Assembly (NCBI GenBank): GCA_018389105.1
Contig: JACATO010000069.1
Coordinates: 808,501 to 872,500 of the forward strand
Source: Nautilus pompilius
Taxonomy: Eukaryota > Mollusca > Cephalopoda > Nautilida > Nautilidae
DNA length: 64,000 bases
Reading direction: 5' to 3'
This document shows positions 26,986 to 51,321 of this stretch, piece by piece. The translations under genes and the position numbers were made by a program. Position 1 is the stretch's first letter. Each line of letters starts with the position of its first letter. The notes beneath the pieces were generated by a model. It saw only the letters and a program-made list of their open reading frames with translations. It did no database searches and had not been told where the DNA came from.

Positions 26986-27255
26986 TGCTTGTCAAATAAA
27001 AACAACAACAACAACAACAGCAGCAGCAGCATCAGCAGCAAAAAAAAATATAATCCCCCCCCTAACCTCTCTCGCATTTGTTTTAGATTGTTTTTATCAT
27101 CGTGATGCGTAATTAAATTTTCTGTGTGGAAAAAAAAAAAAAAAAAATAAAAAGAAGGATTTTTCATTTCCAGCGGGAAATGAAAACCGGAAATAAAAGG
27201 GGGAGGGGGAGGGGGAGATTCTCGCCCTCGTTTTCGGTAGCTGCCGCTGCTGCTG

Positions 27256-27268
27256 CTTCCTTTTTCTC
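27256..27268 (+). promoter_or_regulatory. 5'TOP-like pyrimidine tract, candidate RACK1 transcription start
   Basis: CTTCCTTTTTCTC is a C followed by twelve pyrimidines, 96 bp or more before the RACK1 ATG. RACK1 mRNAs in other animals are TOP mRNAs controlled by mTOR signalling. If transcription starts at this C, the 5'UTR is 108 nt and includes the small upstream ORF at 27291. Confidence 0.5.
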
Positions 27269-27290
27269 ACCCGGCCGCCATACTTCCGAC

Positions 27291-27326
27291 ATGGACGCTT
27301 TCCTGAAGAACGGGAAAAGAAGATAA
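27291..27326 (+). CDS. 11-codon upstream ORF in the RACK1 leader
   Basis: ATG GAC opens a short frame [11 protein letters not shown] ending in TAA, 37 bp before the RACK1 ATG. Its start context has G at -3 and G at +4, better than or equal to that of the main start. It would be in the mRNA only if transcription begins at or before the TOP-like tract. A regulatory uORF is possible; the peptide itself is not recognised. Confidence 0.4.
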   Translation: MDAFLKNGKRR

Positions 27327-27363
27327 TCTATCGGAATCTCGTTCAATCCTCAAACCAACCGCC

Positions 27364-40174
<12,811 letters not shown>

Positions 40175-40226
40175 CACTTCACTCACACACGGTTGAAAAA
40201 TCTGCCTGTTTGAGGTAAATAATAAT

Positions 40227-40232
40227 AATAAA
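40227..40232 (+). other. Candidate RACK1 polyadenylation signal
   Basis: AATAAA 53 bp after the RACK1 stop. A short 3'UTR is usual for RACK1 and ribosomal-protein-like mRNAs. Confidence 0.65.
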
Positions 40233-43200
40233 AAAATGAAATTGCTTATTCTTGTTCATTTGTAAGCTTTTGTGCTACAATCAGATCCAGAAGATGGGAG
40301 TTTTAAAAAGTTCCCTTGTGTTAACTATACGGTAAACTGTTAAAAAAATATTTTGGGTATAATGACAAAATTGATGTATAGAAGAATACTTCTGGTTTAT
40401 TAATAAGTGACTAGAACACACGTTAATAGGGTTGTACAAAGACCTCAATTTTTCCACTCTTGTTGAAGAAAAGGTATTGATTATCTGAGATTTAAACCAT
40501 CCATGAAATGATACAGAAACTAATGCTGCAGAAATCAACATTGATATTTCCATGCCACTACCTTTTCAGTATTCTGTAGGGAGTGGCATTTCAAATCTTT
40601 TTCTTGGTGAGGTTCAGTTTCACTAGTATCTGCTGGATTTTCTATGTCCATGGGTATAAGCAACAGCCCCATTTCTAGATTTTGCAGTGGTATGATTAGA
40701 TAATCTCATTTTCATCATTTTAAAGAAAAATCCAGCAAAAGAAATTTGTCACTTATCTGGTTAGTAAATTCCTTTTTGAAAAGAGAGAAAAGAAAAAATT
40801 CATGTATATTTAAGGTTTTTACAGAGTACTGAGTCAATCCCAAAAGTACCCCATCCATATAATGTACTAAAGGAAATTTCTTTCCTTGTTACCAAAAGCA
40901 TCTGGAAGAATGGCATTTGGCTTGTTCTTAAAGAATTTAAGATATGACGTGCATAGCAATACATTTCACATTGATAAACTAGACTACGTTGGATATTTAC
41001 AAGTTCTTAGAATTTAAGAGGGAAGGGGAATTTGATCCTATTTAAAATTAAAAAGGTACAATTTTTAAAAAATTCTGAAAAAATACCAGGAAATTAAAAT
41101 GTAATTCAGTACAAATCTAGAGTAAAGAAGCTTGGTTGACATTTTCTTTTATTAAAAAAATAAAAATGAAAAGCTACAATGTCAGCACAGAAGCAGCAAT
41201 ATATCGGAAAATTGCTACAAAAATTTGTGATAATACTCTTAAGAATGTAGAGAAAATCAATGTATTTTGTGTACATTTCTTACAATCTCCAAGCATAATG
41301 GAGCTAACAGCAAAGCAGATTGATATGAAGTATGGTTTAATCAAATTAACTTAACATTCACAAATGTAGCATAAAGTACTGCTGCTCATTTTCTTGAAAA
41401 TGTAAAAAAAAAAAAAATGCTTAACTAACTTGCACTTTCTGCATGCTAATAGCTGATGTAGCTATTAGAGACTTAACATTGCACAATTAAAAAAATGTAG
41501 GTGCATTAAAGGCATCCTTATGAGAATTATATAACTTCTCAAATACTGATGCTACCATCAGACATGTTCACTTGTATTTATTTTTGTAATATGGGTTGCC
41601 ATATACCATGATTCATTTATGGTTGTGACATTCTTAACAGATGGACTCTAGCTATACAAATTAAAGATACTAAGGAGCTCAATAAGGCTTGCATTTTTTT
41701 TTCTAGCATCTACATTTTCTTGGTCTTCCAAGGAAGGTCATGTAAATTACATGAACAAAACAAAGAGGTTTTGAATATCAGTTGCCTTGTATTCAGACTG
41801 CTGCTATAATGCCTACAACCATTTTTAATCAGGACTGCAAATGGTTACTTTGGTATAGACAGCATTTATTAGGCATGTATTTCTATTTAAGTGAAATAAG
41901 ATTTTTGAATGTAAAGATCAAGAAACAAAACTAACAGTTATATGTGAAGAGCGATCATCACTTAGCCTTTTTTAAATTTTGCAAGAATTTTAGAACTGTG
42001 GCACCACGAATCTTGCCTAAAATTGTGAGGAAAGCTCAGCATCTTTACTACCTGAAAACAGTATGAAATTTTTTTTGTCATTATTTTCTGACAAGCACAA
42101 TTTATCAGAATTATAGATTAATTTTCCAGGAAAATTCAAATGGCAATGTTACTGACCAAATCGTCATGTATTGTTCTAAAACGTTAAGTCAGAATATGAA
42201 GAATAAATCCATTTGTGACAGGAACAAAATCAGTAAATAATATTTTTTAAAGCTAGTATATACTAACTTTAGTGAGTATTCGTTTGGACAGGCCAGGGCT
42301 GCAAGGATCTAGAGAATGGTTTATCCCATTTCACCAGTCTTTCCTGAACCTAGTAAAATAAAACATGAAATAATTACAAACGGGGAAAAAAACGATGATG
42401 CTAGTTTTGAGGGTAGGCAATTTTTCTCCATAATTCTTCAGGAGCTTTTCATGGAGAACTTTTAATACAAAAAGACTAATGCACAAAACTCATTTAACTA
42501 GAGCCCTAACTTAAGGCTGTCATAGCTGGTTTTAGAATTTGAAAGTACAGTATGGTTTAAAAATAATTGCCCTCTAAATATTATTTTGCTATTTGTAAGG
42601 GCAGAGAATTCAACTTGTATTGTACTCAATCCACAGTTGCTAAACCTCCGAGCAGATCATCAGCATAGCTAGAATTCATGATATCACAGGAGGAAAGCTA
42701 CTTATTACTGATATTCCCCCTTTGGTTTTGCTTTGTACAAACACATCTAAGCTGCAAGTAGCAATTTGTTTTATTAAATTCCTTTTCAGAAAATAAGAAA
42801 CATTCAAATTTCAATGCAAGCATTAGAGTGTTGATCAGACATTTTTTCTAAGTATAAAAAGTAGACTATTTCCTTTTCAAACTTTTATCTATACAACAAA
42901 AATTATATATTAAAAATAATACATTTTTCTTTTATTACAAACTATTATTTTCTCAATGTTTCTCTGCTGTCTTTGAGCAACACCTTTGGTGGTGGGATTA
43001 GAAAAGATGAGAAAAAAACTGAAAACAGATCATGTGGTAGCTCAATTAACCAGACAGTTTTCAATTTCAGAATAGCACATACATTAAAATTATTGCTTTA
43101 GAGGCAGATGCTTGCTTGCTTGTTTTTTTACTGATACTTCAGTATTCATTACAATTTTGGTGAACAGTTACTACGAATGCCACTATCCACTTTTATCAAA

Positions 43201-46200
43201 TAGATCAGTTTGTTACGAAGCTGGCAAATGCAGATAACCCAATGATTCACAAAAATACCAGATTCCTTGCCTTGCTTTCTCCCAGGTTTAGATCTTTTTG
43301 AAACCATCAAAAGCATATAATGCTCACTGCTTAGCAATAAAGATCATTAATAAAATGTTAAATAAATCTTACTTAATCCTAAAATGATTTCAAGCCAGCC
43401 AAACTGATACAATTTTAATGTCAATGATACAAGCAAACCAACAAATTAACAAAAAAAAACCAAGCAAAAAATTATAAACGCTCTTGCCAGTTTTATAGCT
43501 TCAAGCTACAATTGTGAACTGCTGCTAATTGTCATATCATTTTGCTTAGCTGGATCACTTTTCGATGTAATAATAATAAATTTACTAACATTTGCACACT
43601 CATGGCATCTTGTCCTAATCAGTGTCTATCATCCGTTACGGTCTATCAACCGGAAAAGATAAGTATTCACATGACATTAATTTGTCGTCATGTAAGAAAA
43701 TGGTGATGCTGAGTTAATCTCCAGTTCAAGGATTCCATACAAAACCAATTGATCAGCATAATGGCATCAGACTGCCCTGACTGACCCTGCTCTGGATCAA
43801 CCAGTAAATGTTATTCAGTAGCAAAGCACAATGGTTTAAAAATAAGTGCTTACAGAAAAATACCAGGGCATGCAAATATTTTAAGTGTGTGTAAAGAGCA
43901 GTCAAGACAAGTGTAATGAGATGCTAAAATGAAGCAGCAATGAACAAAAGCCAAGGTTTAGAAAATAACATTTTTGCAGGATGCTTGTACATGGAGTAAC
44001 TGAAGATGAACCAAAGTCTCAGCACGTTTGTCAGGAGGTATTAGCATGCAAAGACATACATATTGGATAACTACAGATGAAGCACACTTCCGTTCAGGGA
44101 AAGCCCATAACGTTTTTTTCGACAAAAGCTGTCTTAGTTTAGCTAAAGTTAGAGAAGAAAGCATCATATACAGTAACTGCAAAGCCATAATCAGAAAATA
44201 TTTACTAATGCTGTGTCAAAGAAAGTTTCCATTACGCTGGATCGAACTGCAGCCAGTCAGCTTGAAACAATTCCCCTTTCCAACAGCAGTTGCCAGACAT
44301 CTATGATATGGCTATAGGTATGTAACAAGTCGTCATCAAGGTAAACCAGTGCTTTTTGCATTTCAATGGAATGAAGCAAATAAGCATAGAACATCTCCAG
44401 CTGCACAATTACAATTCTTGGCAGGGAAAATGACAGTAGCAGCATAGTAAATGATCAATGCCATGCAGAATATCCCAAAGTGTTACATGAAAATGACAAC
44501 AAACTGCAAGAAATTTTGTCCAACCTTCAACATGCTACAGCTATTTAGTTTTAGATGAATTTATCACTGATGCAGGTTTACAATGGCAATGTTGCATAGG
44601 TTCTTGCAGAGAGAGTACTCATACAATGTAGGAAAGAACAGCAAACTAATGAGTGCAGGCTGCTGCCACTTGCATTATAGTAGATACAGGAAAGCCCTCA
44701 TTGCTAAAAGATCCAATCTATTCTAGAACAAATTCTCCAGTCATCCAGTTGCATGTGATACACAACCAATGCACTGTGGTAAAGCAATTGTTAATCTCAC
44801 TGGGTGTCCATTTGCTTATTTGCACCACCACTAGGAAAAAGTGGGATTTTCCTTTCTGCTACTGAATGAGTTAGCTGAAAGACTTGGCAAAACAAAGCAA
44901 CACAATGCAGCTTTACTCACTTGCAGTATTTGTTTGGTCAAGTGAATCTCTGCAAAGATGATATTCACCACTCTACTGACAAAGTCAAGTTTTGATCTTT
45001 TCCATGGTTTCAACAAATGGCATTTTAGAAACATTTTCTTCACTGGAGGATTTTCTGCATAGCAGCAGCATGTCAGAGCAATGTATGGCTCATCCCAAAC
45101 TATCTGGATAGTATTGAACTTGTAGACTTTCTAGAAAAGGACCATAAACCAGATGGTTGGACAATAAACCATTCTTCAGAAATGGTCAAAAGTGCTAATA
45201 TGTCAGCTACACTGCATGAAGCATTGGTGGACCTTCAGTGATAGCTGGATGTGGTAACCCCAACAGTTTTATTGTAAAAGGTTAGTATTTTGTATTGGTA
45301 ACAACCACCTACATTTAGGGTAATCCTTTAGGATGCTTTGAAATCAGCTTGAAGACCCCTTTTTGAAATGTTCTAAACTGTTTCATTGATCTTTCTAAGA
45401 TGTAAGTTTCTTCAAAGAATCTGCACTAACTGATACTCGCAATAGTATCCAACAGCAACGTTACACTAAAGCATTAAGATTTTCTTTAAGCATACCTCTC
45501 TGTACCTAGCATAGATCTTAATTTTTACTAATCATACATTTTGCTGCTATATATATGAGAAATCTCAAAGAGGAAAAACACAACTCTCTTCCAGTGTGAT
45601 GCAGTCAAGTCTAATTAGAACACATTTAATTGCTAATTAAAATAGCAAAATATAGACACAGGGGAAGGGTCATCTTAATAAGTTTTAAATGCATACTACA
45701 CCACACTGGAGGAGAACAGATGTGAAAGAACCAAAAAAAGAAGTTTTATCCTTCAAGAATTCTGCAGGTTTGCTTGCTTTTAAAGACATCAATATGACAT
45801 GATTCATGCTAAGGGCTGCAAATTTTGTGTGTATTATTAACACTTCAATAATGACATGGAAAAAGGCAATGTGCACAAAAAACAATGAAACTTTAATTTA
45901 GGTAGCAATTTCTTGAACATGCAACCACACAACTAAAATGAATTCTCTGTAGTCAGCCATTTTCAAGTAATTAAAATAAATGAAGCTTCAGTTTTTCTAT
46001 TAATGGTTAGGTATACAGTTAGCACAATATTATTACATTATACACCTGTAGTAAAGGTGTACTAAATGCATATAAAGCTAGCTATGGTTTATGAAAATTC
46101 TCTCACTCAGTTTTACATTTAATCAGTATCCTAATGTAAGGAAAAAAAAAAACAGTTGAACAGATTTCATGTTTATTAAAAAAAATATTCAGATCTACAT

Positions 46201-49200
46201 GCTCATTCTAAATTTTAGAAGACCAATGTTCATCACAATTTATTGTATTTATTTATTATTAGAGTAACTTATAGAATCCGAGCAGTCCTCCAGAAAAAAA
46301 CATACTCTTCAAAATGTTTTCATACTTATAAATTTAAGACTTCATTATAATAAAAACAAAGTTGAGTTGTTGGCATTTCAAATGAAAATCATGTTCAGAA
46401 TACAAAACTCTTTTCCTGAATATACAGCTCCTCAGGTAATTTGGCCTCTGATATAAACAACAATCCTATCAATTAACAATTCATCAGGTTCAACGACCCT
46501 TCCCCATAAAAACACAAAACTGTGGAGAGCATCATAAACAGTTTGATCATGTCATCTACCTTTAGAATCAATTCTGATCCATCTTATTTCATGAGAAACA
46601 GCTACACTTGGATTATCATCAACTATAGCTGTTTGGTAGAACATTCTTTAAAAGCAACCTTATTCAAGAGTATGATCGATAAGAATAAAGAAAAAGATGT
46701 CTAAAACATTTTAGGTTGATACACTAATGACCTCCAAATTTTCAAGAATGGGGAGGTGTTTTATTGCAGTCACATTTTCAACAACTTCGTTTAGGTCGGT
46801 CTACACTTGGCACCCAAAACTGGTCTATCAAAACCACCTGTCTTTTCAAATTAATATACTTCACTTGACATACATTCAAATAATACAAAACATTTCCTTT
46901 GTTAAAGACTGCAATCTAATTTTCTTTAACTTTTACTGTCTACTGCATATTTCGTGAAATCGTCAATAATAAGGTAACCCATGACTGAAAAAATTCAAAA
47001 AGCTTACAAATTATTTGCTTTCTGTTTTAATGCAGTAATACAAGTAAAAAATACCAGTATTCTGTAAATGGCTGCAGATGTTTTGTAAGTTCAAAGTTAG
47101 AGACATTCTGAAGAAGCTAATTTAAATGTGTTGGTCATTTAACTAATGCAGTATGGTTTAGTCAATGCTACATTAACAGATTTAAAACAAAAGCCCTGCC
47201 CTGAAGCCTTCCTTTGTAAGAAGGCTAAACACTACTGCAGTTCCTGCACTTATTTATATATATATATATGTTTGCCTGAATTCATTTTAATTTAACACAT
47301 GGATGTTGCCACTAAAAATGACTGCAAACCATCAGAGCATTTAAAAAAAAAACTATTTTTTTTTTACACATGTTGAATTTGTTTATAATACTATCTTCAA
47401 GTAATTTGTAGAGAAAAGACAAAACAGACCAGCAGTTTGTCATTTCTTCTCATGCTTATCAACAAAAAAAAAGGTATTAAACTGTATACTGAATTATTCA
47501 TATGCTATCTCACATTGCCTGAGGTCTTCAAACTTTCACCTCTTAAAATTTGCCAAGTCTTTTACATATAAAATGCATACAGATTAAGACAAACCTAGTT
47601 TCTCATCTCTGATGTGCATAGTGATTTGGTATTTTGCTGCATACAAATATCACGGACAGTTTTGGCCAGAGTCAGTGACTAAAACAAAACCAGTTGTGAT
47701 ACAGATTTCATCACCCTAGCAATTCCATTTTACTGCTGATGCAAATTTCAAGCCATGAATTTCCTTACCAGACCACAGGATTAACTTTTCTAAATGGGCT
47801 TGGAAAGAGGGAGGGAGGAGGAAAACAAAAAAACAATCAATCAATCTTCTTTCAGTAATTCCTTAAAACCAAAGTTAACTTTTGTTTTAATGCAGTTTTA
47901 GACTGCGGCAACTCGTGGTGGTTTATTTCGGGAAAACCCACCTAGAAACTACCAAGAGCTCAGTTGCAATAAAGGAGGCACGGCGGTAGAAAGATAACAG
48001 CACCCAAGCAGACACGCACAAGGACATGAACATTCTTGTTACTTGCCCCCCAAACTTTGCTTGTAAACCATAAAGCATCAAATGGAAATAATCTAATGTG
48101 TGTGTGCATGATTGAAATTAAATTTAAACATATTAATTAGAGTTATGTTGGTGGGTCTGATGATTGGGTTTTTGTGTGTTTCCGAGTGAACCATTGACTT
48201 TGATGGTTCAGAAAGTATTTGTATTATAAACCCTATTAAATAGTCATTTCACAGTCTAAAATTAGTAGCTACGATTTATTATTTTACGACCTGCTACATC
48301 CTCTGCCCAACTACGCAATCACTCTTTCGAGGAAAAACAGAATTAGTGATACAGTAGAAGCTAGCAGCAGCAAACCATCACCACAATACGCAGCTGTCCT
48401 CTTGCAGTAGTTCCCTAAAGCATACTGCATGCAGGAGTGGGAGAGAGAAAGCAAGCTCTGGAAACCAGGCACTGACTTCATGCAAGTTTTCAAAAAAAAG
48501 TAAAACAACAAGAAGTTTAAATAAAAACAATGGTGGTTTGTTTTTTAAAAAAAACAAACAAACGACGTAACCAGCAGCAGCAGCAGCACCCAGCCCCAGG
48601 CTGCAACGAGCTAAAATAAGTTTTCTTCCCCACCCCTAAACCGTAGAAACAAACGTGGGATTAACCCATCAAGAATTATTTTGACAAGGTAAAGAAACAA
48701 GATGCTAACAATCCCACTATTGTTAACAACACTAGTCATTAACAAAAGGAAAAAAATATTATTTTAACGATCTCCTTAATTCAGATGCAAACAGAGTTTA
48801 GAGAAAAAAATATAAATAAAAGTTTATTTATAAAAGTAAAAATTTCTGCAAAAAAAAAAAAAAAAGAGCAGTTAAAACTTTCATCAAAATTAATATAACA
48901 TAACTATTTAATTATCTGTTTTGCTGCCAGGACCTAATACCATCTCATATGGAAAGCAATTTCTCTTCTGATACCATCATAAAATGATGTTAAATTAGTG
49001 TTGTAAATTTTCTGAAGCACAATAGTGTGCACTTATACTTTCATACAAGCCAACAATCATCTGTCGCCGTGTATGCCGATCAGCCCGCTCTCTGATGGAT
49101 AAAGCCTTCAGTAAAATGATTTGGATATGCAGCGACTCCTTCAACCCCGCAGACTTGATGTTACTACTACTTCAAAATTTTAAACTGGTTATTGCACTCA

Positions 49201-50802
49201 TTAGATCACTGCTTCTCAGCAAACACCACCCATCTGCTGCATACTTTGTTATTTCCAGGGAAATAAGAAAACTACAAAAAAAAAAACACAAGTCTTCTCT
49301 ACTCAACAAATTGTCCAGCATTTATGAAAAGGGCGTTTAACAGAAAATAAACAATAACAAAGGCACCTATATGAAAGTAATAAATTACAACACCATCTTG
49401 TAAGGATGCTCTTAAAATAACAACAACAACAACAACAAAACAAGTACCTGGATAGTTACTGGAAATTTTGAGAACTAGTAACACGATGTGAAAAAATTGA
49501 CATTTAAACTGAGAAAACTTTTAAGTAAATGCAAAAGGCACAGTAATGTCATCATGACTTATACAGAGTTCATAGTGAGGAAAATATCTATTAAAATGTT
49601 GTTTTTTTTTTAAATGACCTCTTTAGATGTTAGTTTATAAAAACATTGTAATAGGCATTCCTCACTATGAACTTTAAACCATGATGATATCAGTGTACTT
49701 CCTGTATTTACTAAAATAACTAAGTATTTAATTTTTTTATTTTAAATGTCATCACCACTTTTCCACATCATATTCTGATGAGGTTCATTCACATGAAACA
49801 TCCTATCATCTCCTTTTTTGTTAGCTACCACATGATTAGTTTTTGGGCAAATTCCACAACATATTTGTTAAACTTAAAATTCTGAATTTGTAGAAATGGT
49901 TGTCAAGTAACAAATTTATTTTAATTTGACAGCTTGCCAGAGAACTACTGTGACTGTGGGAAGATGAGATGCAAATACACATAGTCCAAGTGGAAACAGC
50001 TGGTGTCACATTTCCTTGATTTTTGGCATTATGAAACAACAAAGGCAAAAGCAAAGAGAGCAACACTGTGAAGAAACAATAGGTTAGAATTTCTGATGAA
50101 AAAAAACTATGCACTGTTACCCACTTAAGTATTCTCAGATTACTGTATGCCAAATTTTGAGGCAAGCAACACTGTGGTCATGAGTGTTTATTTCAGAACC
50201 AATGTCTTCCATTATTTCGCTGATGCAGAATGTGCATGCAGGGAGAGCTCTCTGGACTAATAGTAAATTTTTTCAAAGGCAGACATATACAGTTTGTACA
50301 GCATATCATGTCACTTCCAAACACTGACATTATGCACAGCTTCGTCAGCTTCTATTATCCCACCTGTAGGGAATAAATGTAACTCTGGCTGCATTAGCTT
50401 TTACTGTCAGCCTCTGATCATTATCCACCCCTATATATTTGGTAGACAATTTTCAGATTTAAACAAAAGAAAAAGAAACATATACAAGCATTCCATAGAA
50501 TAATATTAAAAAACGAAAAAAAAAAAAAAAAGACAGACAGACACAAATAAGAGTTTGAATCTGAGCTACAACAATTGTAAAATTTCATTTGTGGAAAACA
50601 TCATTTTACTCAAATACCCTACATTGCCACTATGACAAGCACTGCTGGCTGGTAAGCGGCATGTGCAGGTCAATAAAAAAGTGAAACATTTCTAGAAAAC
50701 ATTACATAATTTGTTTAGTGGTGCTATTTTCTAGGAAGAAAAATAAAAACACAAGGTATATCTGTTACATTGTTTTCTCTCTCCTACGATATTGATTGGT
50801 TC

Positions 50803-50839
<37 letters not shown>

Positions 50840-51321
50840 AGCTCTTGTTTATTAGGTGTTTTGCTTTAAAAATCATAGCGATACATTTGTGAATAAAATC
50901 TATCATGTATAAACTGACTTGGTTTGTATCAATTAAACATCAAATGAGCTGATGCTAAGAAAGGAAATGAGATTTAAAAAAAATCCTTCAGATCAGGCTC
51001 ATTGAAGAAAAAAAGAGAGAAAGCCACCTTACTGTAATGCAACATCATTACACAACACAAGCAGTTAAAGTCATACTGTTGTCACCATGTGTTTTGGTCC
51101 TCCCATTGTTCTGCTCAGCTGACACCTGTAAACAAAGATATTACATCAAGTGGCCTAGCAATCTGAAACAAGCTAAATTAAATCACAGATTATTAAAGTG
51201 CAATATCACACTAGCTCAAATTTAGCCCCAAACATTTTACAACTGTACTTTGATGAATGCTCTGTCATAGCAAGTCTGTAAATGTATAGAATACTTTTAG
51301 CAGTAATAGTTCTGTGTAGCG
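40233..51321. other. Convergent intergenic stretch and epsin 3'UTR
   Basis: Eleven kilobases between the ends of RACK1 (plus) and epsin (minus), with no recognisable exon on either strand. The sequence is AT-rich with homopolymer and short microsatellite runs. These include (GA)n at 50805-50833, a CAG-rich tract near 48570-48590 and (TA)n near 47256-47269. The nearest minus-strand AATAAA downstream of the epsin stop is at 50853-50848, but a longer UTR is possible. Open frames at 43958-44306 have no domain I can name. Confidence 0.5.
50805..50833. repeat. (GA)n microsatellite
   Basis: An uninterrupted GA run beside the candidate epsin polyadenylation signal. Confidence 0.95.

Larger units (their letters stand above)
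26765..27363. promoter_or_regulatory. Shared bidirectional promoter of PP2A and RACK1
   Basis: The PP2A start codon (minus, 26764) and the RACK1 start codon (plus, 27364) face away from each other across 599 bp. The interval is CpG-richer than the introns. It holds a (CT)n tract near 26881-26899, a perfect CRE palindrome TGACGTCA (26978-26985) and an (AAC)n/(AGC)n tract near 27001-27042. Toward RACK1 it has an 11-bp inverted repeat at 27161-27186 and an ETS-type CCGGAAAT site (27187-27194). No TATA box is obvious at the expected distance from either gene. Shared regulation is inferred from the layout. Confidence 0.7.

Noticed and set aside
43958-44306. Overlapping 76- and 92-residue frames on opposite strands
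   Set aside because: A TDEAHF word recalls a DDE transposase, but the rest does not follow the pattern and there is no splice or start support.
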